The notes under the pieces are model-generated. The model made no database searches. It was not told the DNA's origin and saw nothing but the letters and a program-made list of their open reading frames with translations. DNA of 64,000 nt from the NCBI RefSeq assembly GCF_007644105.1, contig NZ_VFAC01000022.1:1-64000 (forward strand), written 5' to 3'. The stretch is from Elioraea rosea (lineage in GTDB: Bacteria > Pseudomonadota > Alphaproteobacteria > Acetobacterales > Acetobacteraceae). Of this stretch, positions 53,180 to 61,832 are shown piece by piece (within the stretch, counting starts at the first letter, position 1; each line of letters starts with the position of its first letter). Made by a program: the position numbers and the translations under genes.

Positions 53180-53646
53180 CGGCGACGATCCCCACCACGC
53201 TGTTCGTCCTGCACCTTCTTGGCGCCATCGTCTGGGTTGGCGGGATGGCCTTCGCCATCCTGGTGCTTCGCCCGTCCCTCTCCGTCCTCGAGCCGGCGCA
53301 GAGGCTGCTCCTGCACGCGCAGGTTTTCCGCCGCTTCTTCCTGATCGTGTGGCATGCGATGCCGATCCTGCTGATCACCGGCTGGGCGATGCTGTTCGGC
53401 TGGTATGGCGGGTTCCGCGATGCGGGCGTGCATGTGCACATCATGAACCTCGCCGGTGTGGTCATGGCGGTGGTGTTCCTCGCCATCTGGTTCGGCCCCT
53501 ACGCCGTGTTCCGCGCCGCCATGACACGCGGCGAAGGCCCCGCGGCAGCGGCGGCCGCCAACCGCGTCCGCATTCTCATCACCGCCAACCTCGTTCTCGG
53601 CCTCGTCACCTCGGTCGTCGCGGGCTTCGGGCGCTGGGGGCTCTGA
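53176..53646 (+). CDS. CopD-family-like four-helix membrane protein
   Basis: The 156-residue product has four membrane helices. Its first helix LFVLHLLGAIVWVGGMAFA contains the conserved His and WVGG of CopD-like proteins. Other His residues are in VWHAMPILL and VHVHIMNLAG. Proteins of this group are linked to copper uptake or haem/metal handling, but the function here is not proven. The ATG overlaps the parA stop (ATGA), so the two are coupled. Confidence 0.75.
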   Translation: MTATIPTTLFVLHLLGAIVWVGGMAFAILVLRPSLSVLEPAQRLLLHAQVFRRFFLIVWHAMPILLITGWAMLFGWYGGFRDAGVHVHIMNLAGVVMAVVFLAIWFGPYAVFRAAMTRGEGPAAAAAANRVRILITANLVLGLVTSVVAGFGRWGL

Positions 53647-53732
53647 GAGGCCGTCCGAGACTACGCTGGCGTGAGCAGCGACCAGATGGCCGTGAGCACC
53701 AGAAGGCAGGCACGCGATGCCGCCGAGCCGGA

Positions 53733-53746
53733 TTGATCCCGGTCAA
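53733..53746 (+). promoter_or_regulatory. FNR/DNR-type box upstream of cytochrome c
   Basis: TTGATCCCGGTCAA is a 9-of-10 match to TTGAT-N4-ATCAA (the half-site A is G). It is centred 61 bp upstream of the cytochrome c ATG at 53801. A TTATGG at 53783-53788 could be the -10. FNR/FixK/DNR-family regulators use such boxes to switch genes at low oxygen or with nitric oxide. Confidence 0.6.
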
Positions 53747-53800
53747 GGTACCCCTCGCCGCGCCGGGGCAAGCTGCCCCCAGTTATGGGGAGCGTGCCGC

Positions 53801-54115
53801 ATGCGATGGATGATCCTGGCTCTGACGCTTGGCCTCGCCCTGCCTGCCGCCGCGCAGGACCCGTTGGGCGACCCCGTCTCCGGCGCGCGCATCGCCGAGC
53901 GTTGGTGCACGGGCTGCCACGCCGTCGGCCCGACACGGGGACCGGCGACCGACGGGGCACCGACACTTCGCTCGATCGCCGAGATGCCTTCGACGACCGC
54001 GATGTCGCTCAACGTGTTCCTGCGGACGCCACACGGCCGCATGCCAGACCTGAGCCTCACGCGCGATGAAACCGATGACCTCGTTGCCTATATCCTTGGT
54101 CTGAGGAGCCGCTGA
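53801..54115 (+). CDS. Small soluble or membrane-released cytochrome c
   Basis: The 104-residue product has a signal peptide (MRWMILALTLGLALPAAA, cleavage near AAQ-DP) and haem site C36TGC39H40. Met in THE HGRMPDLSLT segment is the likely distal ligand, and the C-terminal helix is DETDDLVAYILGLRSR. It resembles short class I cytochromes c of 80-90 mature residues. ATG 53801 is chosen because the open frame upstream includes the FNR-type box. It is followed by a hairpin region and the convergent permease gene. Confidence 0.85.
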   Translation: MRWMILALTLGLALPAAAQDPLGDPVSGARIAERWCTGCHAVGPTRGPATDGAPTLRSIAEMPSTTAMSLNVFLRTPHGRMPDLSLTRDETDDLVAYILGLRSR

Positions 54116-54246
54116 GGCGGCTTGGCCGCGTGCGACGCAGCTGTTTGCCTCGGTGCAACGCAACCGTCGCGTGCCGTTAACGCCAGCGTAACCGCTGCAT
54201 GCGATGCTCCTCAAACGCGGCGAGAAGGTACTGCCGCGGGTCGGAC

Positions 54247-54281
54247 CCCCGGTTTCCTAGCCTACTCAAGGAAAACCGGGG
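54247..54281. terminator. Hairpin in the convergent gap, possible bidirectional terminator
   Basis: CCCCGGTTT (54247-54255) pairs with AAACCGGGG (54273-54281), a 9-bp stem with a 17-nt loop, extendable with a bulge (CC/GG). It lies between the cytochrome c stop and the permease stop. The poly-T tails are missing on both strands, so efficiency is doubtful. Confidence 0.3.
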
Positions 54282-54324
54282 CCTCCGATGACCCTCCTCC
54301 CTGGCTCCCCCATCCCTCCTTCCC

Positions 54325-56157
54325 CTACAGCGGCAGGATCAGCGGCACGAGCAGCACGCTGACCACGAGCACGACGAGCGAGAACGGGACGCCGATCCGC
54401 ACGAAATCCCCGAACGTGTAGTTGCCCGGCCCCACCACGAGCGTGTTCACGGGCGATGAGATCGGCGTCATGAACGCCGTCGAAGCCGCGAGCGCGACGA
54501 TCATCGCGAACGGATAGGGCGAGGCGCCGAGCTCCTCGGCGAGCGCGAGCGCGACCGGTGCCATCAGTACGGCCGTCGCCGTGTTCGAGATGAAGAGACC
54601 GAGCGCTGCCGTGACGGCGAAGAGCAGCCCGAGCACGACCCTCGGCCCAGCATCGCCGACGAGCGCGACGAGCGCCTCGGAGGCGAGATCGACGCCGCCC
54701 GTGCGCTGCAGCGCCAGCGAGAAGGGCAGCATGCCGACGATCAGGACCAGGCTCTTCCACGAGATCGCCCGGTAGGCGGATGTCATGTCCACGCAGCCGA
54801 ACAGCCCCATCAGAAGGCAGCCGATGAGCGCGGCCTGCACGTTCGGCACCACGCCCGTGACCATCAGCACGACGACGAGCACGAGCGATCCGAGCGCGTG
54901 CACGGCCCGGTCGGCCGCCGGGGCGACGTCGTCGAGATCGGCCGGCATGTTCAGCAGGACGAGGTCGTTGCGCACCGACTGGATGCGCCTGAGATCGTCC
55001 CAGAACCCGACGAGCAGCAGCGTGTCGCCGGCCTGGATCGTCTCCTCGAGGAGCGGCGCTGCGATTACCTTCCTGCCGCGCCTCATCCCGATCGCGACCA
55101 GCGACGTCTCGTCGCGCAGCTTGGCCTGGCGGACGGTCTGGCCGACCAGCCAGCTGTCGGCCGGCACGACAACCTCGACCATGCCGATCGCGTGCACGCG
55201 GTCGGTGAAGAAGCCGATCCCGGGGTCGAGCGGGAGTTGCTCGAGACCGAATTCGGCCCGCACCGCATCCATGTCGACGTCCTCGCCCACGACGTCGATC
55301 AGCAGGATGTCGCCCTCCTGGAGCATTCGCTCCGGCGCGGCACGCAGCATGTCGATGCCGAAGCGCCGGGGCCGCTCCACCGCAAGCAGCTTCACCCCCC
55401 GATCGCGCAGCCCGAGCGTCTCGATGCGCTGGCCGATCAGCGGCGAGCCCGGGGCGAGGCCGACGCGGTGGTCGCGTGCGTCGAGCCCGTACTGCTCGAT
55501 CCAGTCGCGCACCGTCGGACGACGGATGGTCCTGGCGTCCCCTGCCTCTCCGCGGCCGAGGAAGCGGCGCGCAACCAGCATGTAGAGGATGGCAAGCACG
55601 AGCACGGGCAGGCCGAACGGCGCGATCGAGAAGAAGCCGAAGCCGGTGAAGCCCTGCCGCAGCAGCTCGCCATGCACCACGAGGTTCGGCGCGGTGGCGA
55701 CGAGCGTGAGCATGCCGCTGATCAGCGCGGCGAAGGAGAGCGGCATCATCAGCCGCGATGGCGGCGTTCCCGATTGCTGGCAGATGCGCAGAACGACGGG
55801 GATGAAGATCGCGACCACCGCGGTCGAGCTCATCAGCGAGCCGAGCCCCGCCACGGCGAGCATCAGGAGGACGAGAAGCTTCGTCTCGCTGTCCCCGGCC
55901 CGGGCGTACATCCAGTCGCCCAGCCTCCGCGCGACGCCGGTGCGAACGAGCCCCTCGCCGATGACGAAGAGCGCGGCGATCAGCACGATCGTCGGGTCGG
56001 CGAAGCCGGCGATCGCCTCGTTCATCGTGATCACGCCGGTGAAGGGGAGGGCGACGATCATGATCAGCGCTGCGGCATCCATCCGCGGCACGTTCATCAC
56101 GAACATCACGATCACCGACAGAAGCAGGCCGAGGACGAGCGCGAGGTCGAGCGTCAT
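54325..56157 (-). CDS. SLC13-type anion permease with two RCK_C domains
   Basis: This 610-residue membrane protein has N- and C-terminal permease halves flanking a soluble middle part with two TrkA-C (RCK_C) domains. The first is near VGLAPGSPLIGQRIETLGL and the second near VVVPADSWLVGQTVRQAKL. The permease halves show hairpin motifs SSTAVVAIFIPVVLRI and [20 protein letters not shown] of the DASS/CitT family, which import dicarboxylates or sulfate. The RCK_C domains suggest nucleotide or small-molecule control. It starts at ATG 56157 (a GTG 12 bp upstream is possible), 40 bp after the AbgT gene. Confidence 0.88.
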   Translation of the reverse strand: MTLDLALVLGLLLSVIVMFVMNVPRMDAAALIMIVALPFTGVITMNEAIAGFADPTIVLIAALFVIGEGLVRTGVARRLGDWMYARAGDSETKLLVLLMLAVAGLGSLMSSTAVVAIFIPVVLRICQQSGTPPSRLMMPLSFAALISGMLTLVATAPNLVVHGELLRQGFTGFGFFSIAPFGLPVLVLAILYMLVARRFLGRGEAGDARTIRRPTVRDWIEQYGLDARDHRVGLAPGSPLIGQRIETLGLRDRGVKLLAVERPRRFGIDMLRAAPERMLQEGDILLIDVVGEDVDMDAVRAEFGLEQLPLDPGIGFFTDRVHAIGMVEVVVPADSWLVGQTVRQAKLRDETSLVAIGMRRGRKVIAAPLLEETIQAGDTLLLVGFWDDLRRIQSVRNDLVLLNMPADLDDVAPAADRAVHALGSLVLVVVLMVTGVVPNVQAALIGCLLMGLFGCVDMTSAYRAISWKSLVLIVGMLPFSLALQRTGGVDLASEALVALVGDAGPRVVLGLLFAVTAALGLFISNTATAVLMAPVALALAEELGASPYPFAMIVALAASTAFMTPISSPVNTLVVGPGNYTFGDFVRIGVPFSLVVLVVSVLLVPLILPL

Positions 56158-56197
56158 CGGCCGCGGCACCGGTCGCGCATGAGGTCGGTCATCGAGG

Positions 56198-57733
56198 TCA
56201 GATCCCCCAGGGCAGCCCGAAGACGTGCCAGAGTGCGAAAAACACGGTCCATACCACGCAGAGGGCTGCGATGTAGGGAAGCATCAGCGCGATGACCGTG
56301 CCCACCCCGCTTTCCTTCTGGTAGCGCTGCGCGAAGGTGACGATGAGCGCGAAATAGGCGTTGAGCGGGGTGATCGCGTTCATCGGCGAGTCGCCCGTGC
56401 GGTAGGCGGCGAGCACCGCGTCGGGCTCGACGCCGAGGCGCATCAGGAGCGGGACGAAGATTGGCGCGAAGATCGCCCATTTCGGGATCGCGCCGGTGAT
56501 CACGAGGTCGAGGATGAACACGACGATGATGAAGCCGATGAGCAGCCACAGGGCATCGAGGTTGAGCTCCGTCAGCACGTCGGCGAGCGAGACGGCAGCG
56601 AGGGTGGCCATGTTCGAGTAGTTGAAGAAGGCGAGGAACTGGCTGATCACGAGCAGGAGTAGGATCAGCCCCGAGAGGCTGCCGAGCGCCTTCTGCATCG
56701 CGCCCACGACCGCCGCGCTGTCGGCGAGCGTTCCGGCGCCGTAGCCATAGGCGCCGCCGGCCGCGACGAAGATGAGCGCGATCGAGACGATCAGGCTCTG
56801 CATGAAGGGCGTGGTGCCGATGATGTCTCCGCTCACCGGGTCACGCAGCGGGGCGCCGGGCGGGAGCGTGATCAGCGCGATGAAGGCGACCGCGCCGAGG
56901 AAGCCCCAGAGCGCCCAGCGAAGGCCCCTCGCCTCCACCTCCGCCTCGTCCTCCACGTCCTCCGGCAGGCTGTAGTCGCCCGTGTAGGCGCCGAGGCGCG
57001 GTTCGATGACACGCTCGGTCAGCTGCGCGATCAGCACGGTGAGCAGGATGACCGAGGCCATCTCGTACCACTGGTTCGAGAGCAGGCCGACGGAGCGGTT
57101 GCGGTCGACGAGCGCGATCGCGTCGTTGGTGATGCCGACGAGGATGCCGTCGACCGGCACGACGAGGAAGTTCACCATGAAGGCCGACGCCACCGAGGCG
57201 AAGCCGAGTGCGAGCCCCGCCAGAGGGTGGCGGCCGACGCTGTAGAACGCCGCCGCGGCAAGCGGGATGACGACGAGGTAGCCCGCGTCGGCCGCGATCG
57301 AGGAAAGGATGCCGACCAGGGTAAGGATGTAGGAGAGCGACCAGGCTGGGGAGGACGCCACGAGCTTGCGGATGAGCGCCTTGATCAGCCCCGATTCCTC
57401 GGCGACCCCGACGCCGACCATCGCGACGATGATTACGCCGACGGCCTGGAAGCTCATGAAGTTGCCGACAACGCCGGTGTACATGAAGCGGATGCCGTCG
57501 ATCGTCAGCAGGCTTCGCGCTTCCGTCGCCGCGCGGACGATCTGGCCCGTTTCGACATCGTAGACGTCGTAAGAGACGCGCGCGCCGAGAAGCGCGAGCA
57601 GGGCCGAGAGCAGGATCACGGCGACGATCAGGATCACGAAGATGACGACGGGGTGCGGTACCGCATTGCCGACGCGCTCGACGGTGTCGAGCAGCCGCTG
57701 CATCGCCGAAGGCTTCGCCGCCTCCGCTGCCAT
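56198..57733 (-). CDS. AbgT-family transporter
   Basis: This 511-residue protein has about 12 membrane helices and matches the AbgT family, whose E. coli member imports p-aminobenzoyl-glutamate. Helix and loop landmarks include GVGVAEESGLIKALIRKLV, SSIAADAGYLVVIPLAAAAF and NYSNMATLAAVSLADVL. ATG 57733 has GAGGAG eight bases upstream; a TTG at 57748 would overlap the dipeptidase stop. It lies 11 bp after the M20 dipeptidase gene, pointing to uptake of a peptide or acyl-amino-acid substrate for that enzyme. Some AbgT members export sulfonamides instead. Confidence 0.9.
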   Translation of the reverse strand: MAAEAAKPSAMQRLLDTVERVGNAVPHPVVIFVILIVAVILLSALLALLGARVSYDVYDVETGQIVRAATEARSLLTIDGIRFMYTGVVGNFMSFQAVGVIIVAMVGVGVAEESGLIKALIRKLVASSPAWSLSYILTLVGILSSIAADAGYLVVIPLAAAAFYSVGRHPLAGLALGFASVASAFMVNFLVVPVDGILVGITNDAIALVDRNRSVGLLSNQWYEMASVILLTVLIAQLTERVIEPRLGAYTGDYSLPEDVEDEAEVEARGLRWALWGFLGAVAFIALITLPPGAPLRDPVSGDIIGTTPFMQSLIVSIALIFVAAGGAYGYGAGTLADSAAVVGAMQKALGSLSGLILLLLVISQFLAFFNYSNMATLAAVSLADVLTELNLDALWLLIGFIIVVFILDLVITGAIPKWAIFAPIFVPLLMRLGVEPDAVLAAYRTGDSPMNAITPLNAYFALIVTFAQRYQKESGVGTVIALMLPYIAALCVVWTVFFALWHVFGLPWGI

Positions 57734-57744
57734 CGCCGTGCTCC

Positions 57745-59130
57745 TCAACGCGAGAACGCGTCGAGGATCCGCGCCCAGGAGCGGATTCCCCGGCGGAAAC
57801 TCTCGAGCTCGTACTTCTCGTTCGGGCTGTGGATGCGGTCATCCTCGAGCGCGAAGCCGGCAAGCACCACGTCCATCCCGAGCTTCTCCTTGATCAGCCC
57901 CGTGACGGGGATCGAGCCGCCCCCGCCGATGAAGAATGCCTCCCTCCCCCACTCCTCCGCGAGCGCGGCCCGTGCCTTGGCGAAGGAGGGCGCATCGACG
58001 GGGAAGCGCACGGCGCGGCTGCCGCCATGCTTGATGAAGCTCGCCTCGCAATCGGGCGGCAGCAGCTTCTGCACATGCGCGCGGAACGCGGCGCGCACCG
58101 TCTCGGGGTCCTGGTCGAACACCAGGCGGAACGACACCTTTGCCGAGGCGACCGAGGGGATGACGGTCTTGAACCCCTCGCCCTGGTAGCCGCCGCCGAT
58201 GCCGGTGATCTCGCAGGTGGGCCGCGACCAGACCATCTCGAGAACCGAACGCCCCTTCTCGCCAGCCGGCTCCGACAGCCCCACCGCGCCCAGGAAGGCC
58301 TTCTCGTCGAAGGGCAGCTTCTGCCAGTCCGCCTTCAGCGCCTCGGGCAGTTCCGGCACGCCTTCATAGAAGCCAGGCAGCGTCACCCGCCCGGTCTCGT
58401 CGCGCAGGCTCGCGAGGATACGCACGAGAACGGCGTTCGGGTTCGCCGCGGCGTTGCCGTAGAAGCCGGAATGGAGGTCTCGGTCCGCGGCGCGGATCGT
58501 CACCTCGTCGTTGCAGAGGCCGCGCAGCATGGTCTGGATCGCGGGCGTCCTCGCATCCCACATGTTCGTGTCGCAGATCAGGCCGACATCGGCGCGCAGC
58601 TCGTCGGCATGGCTCGCGAGGAAGGGCGGCAGGTTCACCCCGCCCGTCTCCTCCTCGCCCTCGAGCAGAACGGTGATGCCGACGGGAAGCCTGCCCGTTA
58701 CCGCCTTCCAGGCGCGGCAGGCCTCGACGAAGGTCATGACCTGGCCCTTGTCGTCCGACGATCCGCGGCCGCGGATCGCCTTCGTGCCGTCCTTGCGCGT
58801 CTCGATGAAAGGCTCGAACGGGTCGTGGTCCCAGAGGTTCAGCGGATCTGTGGGCTGGACGTCGTAATGCCCGTAGAACAGCACCGACTTGCCCGAGGTC
58901 GAGCGGTCATGCCCGACAACGATCGGGTGGCCGGGCGTTGCGTGCGCCATCGCCTCGAAGCCGATCGACTTCAGGTCCTCGACATGCCATGCCGCGCAGG
59001 CCGCGCACTCCTTGGCGAAGGCGGGGTCGGTGGAGACGGACTTGATGCGAAGCACCGAGAAGAGGCGTTCGAGCGCGGCGTCGATGTCGCCGTCGATGCG
59101 GTCGAGAACCCTGTCGAGATCAGATGCCAT
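57745..59130 (-). CDS. M20-family dipeptidase
   Basis: This zinc dipeptidase has 461 residues. Metal-site motifs are FYGHYDVQPTDPL, AIRGRGSSDDKGQVM and VLLEGEEETGG, followed by the lid domain (about 200-320) and a late His in RIHSPNEKYEL. It hydrolyses dipeptides or N-acyl amino acids in the cytoplasm; no signal peptide is seen. It lies between asparaginase (12 bp) and the AbgT transporter (11 bp). Confidence 0.92.
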   Translation of the reverse strand: MASDLDRVLDRIDGDIDAALERLFSVLRIKSVSTDPAFAKECAACAAWHVEDLKSIGFEAMAHATPGHPIVVGHDRSTSGKSVLFYGHYDVQPTDPLNLWDHDPFEPFIETRKDGTKAIRGRGSSDDKGQVMTFVEACRAWKAVTGRLPVGITVLLEGEEETGGVNLPPFLASHADELRADVGLICDTNMWDARTPAIQTMLRGLCNDEVTIRAADRDLHSGFYGNAAANPNAVLVRILASLRDETGRVTLPGFYEGVPELPEALKADWQKLPFDEKAFLGAVGLSEPAGEKGRSVLEMVWSRPTCEITGIGGGYQGEGFKTVIPSVASAKVSFRLVFDQDPETVRAAFRAHVQKLLPPDCEASFIKHGGSRAVRFPVDAPSFAKARAALAEEWGREAFFIGGGGSIPVTGLIKEKLGMDVVLAGFALEDDRIHSPNEKYELESFRRGIRSWARILDAFSR

Positions 59131-59142
59131 GCCTGGTGTCCT

Positions 59143-60126
59143 CTACTGGTAGGGGGCGAAGGCGCTCAGGGCCGCCTCCCGCCCGCCTCCGCCACGCAGC
59201 GCGAGCCCCAGCAGGATGCGCGCCTTCAGCCCGGAAAGATGCCCCGCCGGAACGAGCCCGCGGCCGATCAGGTCGATCTCCCCGCCGGGATAGCCATAGG
59301 TGCTCGTGAACACCGGCCCGGTCATCGCGCGCGAGGCGAGGATGACTGGGATGGCGCGCGCCACCTCTCCGAGGATCGGCGCAACAGCGGCAGGCACATG
59401 CCCCGCCCCCATGCCCTCGATCACGAGCCCCGCATAGCCGAGGCCGGCGACGGAGCGCAGCATCCGCCCATCCTCGCCCATGCCCCATTTGAGGAGCGCA
59501 ACGGGTGCCGGCTCACCGGCCTCGGCGTCATGCGCCGGAGACCGCGCGGGACGGACATGGATCTGCGCCCGCCGCTCGACCACAGCACCGAGCGGGCCGA
59601 CGAGGGGGGAGAGGAATGCGGAGGGAAGCGCGGTGTGGGATTTCTGCACGAAGCGCGCGGCGTGGATGTCGTAGTTCAGCACAGCGAGCGTGCCCAGGCC
59701 CCGCGCCTCAGGCGAGGCTGCGACGATCGCCGCCGAGAGGAGGTTGGCCGGCCCGTCAGCCCCTGGTGCATCGGCGCCGCGCATCGCGCCGGTGATCACA
59801 ACCGGCCTGTCGCCCGGCACGAGAAGGTCGAGAAGGAAGGCGCTCTCCTCGATCGTGTCGGTGCCCTGGATCACTACGGCGCCGTCGAAGCCCTCGGCGA
59901 AGCCACGGTTGATCTCGCGCGCGACGGCGACGAGCTGGCCGGGCTCGAGCGAGGGGCTCGGCAGCCGGAAGGGAGAGCGCGCCTCGATCTGCGCGATCTC
60001 GCCGAGCGCGGGAACGGACGCGACCAGCTCGGCCGCGCCGAGCTTTGGCGCGATGCCGCCCTCCGCCGTCGGCACCATCGTGATGGTGCCGCCGAGGGAG
60101 AGGACGAGGAGACGCGGCTTCGTCAC
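59143..60126 (-). CDS. L-asparaginase (cytoplasmic type)
   Basis: It hydrolyses L-asparagine to aspartate and ammonia. The 327-residue product has the catalytic Thr14 in LSLGGTITMV, the second triad TDTIEE motif IQGTDTIEE (Thr89, Asp90), and DGPANLLSAAIVAAS with a Lys in HAARFVQKSHT. No signal peptide is present, so it is probably the cytoplasmic type I-like form, but the substrate may be broader (Gln). The start is GTG 60126, overlapping the MFS stop as GTGA. Confidence 0.9.
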   Translation of the reverse strand: MTKPRLLVLSLGGTITMVPTAEGGIAPKLGAAELVASVPALGEIAQIEARSPFRLPSPSLEPGQLVAVAREINRGFAEGFDGAVVIQGTDTIEESAFLLDLLVPGDRPVVITGAMRGADAPGADGPANLLSAAIVAASPEARGLGTLAVLNYDIHAARFVQKSHTALPSAFLSPLVGPLGAVVERRAQIHVRPARSPAHDAEAGEPAPVALLKWGMGEDGRMLRSVAGLGYAGLVIEGMGAGHVPAAVAPILGEVARAIPVILASRAMTGPVFTSTYGYPGGEIDLIGRGLVPAGHLSGLKARILLGLALRGGGGREAALSAFAPYQ

Positions 60127-61817
60127 CGCGCGGCCTCCGCCGCCTCCACCTCCGCCGCGGCCGCCCTCAGCTCCTCCGGTGACGCCGGCTCCGGATGGGC
60201 GGGAATCTCACCTGGCTTGTAGGCGGGCAGGCCTCCGGCGGGGAAGATCGCGAGAAGTGCTACGCCCGCCATGATCAGGAGCCCGATCTTGATCGCCTGG
60301 ATCCGGCTCTCCTGGTTCACCCGCACGGCCTCGACCACCTGCTCGGCCGAGGCGGTGGTCGCTGCCATGAGCTCGCCGAGCCTTGCGTCGGTGACGAAGT
60401 TGATCCGGTCGAGGTCGATCTGCGCGAGCACGGCCGGCGTCAGCACCGGGTTGTCGGCGAGCCGCAGCATCACCATCGAGGTGAGCAGCGTCACCATCAA
60501 CGCGCCGGCGACCGCGGTGCCGACGCCGGCGGCGAGGTTCTGCGTCGTGCCGCGCAGCGAGCCGACATCTCCCGCAAGCTGCTTCGGCGCGGCCGTGACG
60601 AGCACGTTGAACACCAGCGTGACGAGCGCGCCCTGGCCGATGCCGAAGGCGATCAGCCCGAACATCACCGCGACCGCCGTCCAGTCATTGCGCACAACCC
60701 AGGAGAGATAGAACAGCGCGAGCGTGCAGATGACGAAGCCGATGCGCCCGATCTGTCGCGGCGTCATCTTGTCGTAGAGCTTCACCACCAGCATCGCGGT
60801 GAAGAACACGGTGAGGTTGAACGGCATCATCGCGATCGCCGTCTCGATCGGCGTGCGGCCCTGCACGATCTGGATGTAGAGCGGCACGGAGAAGTTCAGC
60901 ATCGCCTCGAGCGCGACCACGGCGAACATGCAGTACACGGCCGCACGCTCCTGCTTCGAGGTGATGACGCGGAGGTCGAGCAGCGGCGTGCGCCCCGCCG
61001 CCTGGGTGCGGCGCGTCCACACCACGAAGCACTGGAGCAGGAAGATGCCGAGAACGATCATCACCGGCGCGGGCGAAAGCCCGGCGATGTCGAAGGGCGC
61101 GGCAGGTCGCGCCGCGCCGAGGCCCCAGCGGTTGAGGTTGTTGAAGCCGAAGCTGATCATCATGATCGAGGATGCGGCGAGAACCACGCCGACGATGTCG
61201 ATGCCAACCTCCGGCCGGCCCTCCTCCTCCTTCAGCTTGAAGGAGAGCCAGAACACCAGCGCCGAGACGCCGATCAGGATCGCGAAGACGGGCCGCCAGC
61301 CGATGAAGGTGCCGAGCATGCCGCCGACGAGGAAGGCGGTGACACCGGCGGCCGCGCGGGCAGAGCCGAGCGCGCCGACGGCGGTGGCCTGCTGCGCGCC
61401 GCTGTACTGGTTTGCGATGAGCGCGACGAGCGCGGGGACGATCACCGATGCGGCGAGGCCCGCGCAGAGCTGCGCGGCGAGCATCACCGTCGCTGTCGGG
61501 CTGATCACCATCAGCACCTGCGCCGCGCCGAACAGCGCGACGACATAGCGGAACACCTTCGTGGAGCCGAAGCGCTGCACGAGCTTCGCACCCAGCATCA
61601 CGAAGCCGGCGACGGCGAGCGAGTACATCACGATGCCGGTCGCGACGGTCGTCGGCGGCACGCCGAAGCTCTGCACCATCCCGCCCATCGAGACGGGAAG
61701 CGAGGCGACGTTGTAGGACATGATCGCCTGGCCGAGCGCGATCGCGATCATCGGCACCCAGGACTGGCGAGGCTCCTCGCCGACGGACATGGGCGCGCTG
61801 GGCGTCGTCGTCGTCAT
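60123..61817 (-). CDS. MFS transporter, DHA2-like, 14 membrane helices
   Basis: This 564-residue protein has about 14 helices. The motif A region is in GAKLVQRFGSTKVFRY and motif C-type Gly/Pro in GSARAAAGVTAFLVGGMLG. It resembles the drug:proton antiporter group, which exports hydrophobic compounds, but the cargo cannot be read. Its stop overlaps the asparaginase start and it begins 15 bp after glutaminase, so it may export a product or import a substrate of this cluster. The C-terminal tail is a charged Glu/Ala-rich stretch. Confidence 0.88.
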   Translation of the reverse strand: MTTTTPSAPMSVGEEPRQSWVPMIAIALGQAIMSYNVASLPVSMGGMVQSFGVPPTTVATGIVMYSLAVAGFVMLGAKLVQRFGSTKVFRYVVALFGAAQVLMVISPTATVMLAAQLCAGLAASVIVPALVALIANQYSGAQQATAVGALGSARAAAGVTAFLVGGMLGTFIGWRPVFAILIGVSALVFWLSFKLKEEEGRPEVGIDIVGVVLAASSIMMISFGFNNLNRWGLGAARPAAPFDIAGLSPAPVMIVLGIFLLQCFVVWTRRTQAAGRTPLLDLRVITSKQERAAVYCMFAVVALEAMLNFSVPLYIQIVQGRTPIETAIAMMPFNLTVFFTAMLVVKLYDKMTPRQIGRIGFVICTLALFYLSWVVRNDWTAVAVMFGLIAFGIGQGALVTLVFNVLVTAAPKQLAGDVGSLRGTTQNLAAGVGTAVAGALMVTLLTSMVMLRLADNPVLTPAVLAQIDLDRINFVTDARLGELMAATTASAEQVVEAVRVNQESRIQAIKIGLLIMAGVALLAIFPAGGLPAYKPGEIPAHPEPASPEELRAAAAEVEAAEAAR

Positions 61818-61832
61818 GACCGTCTCCTGAAC

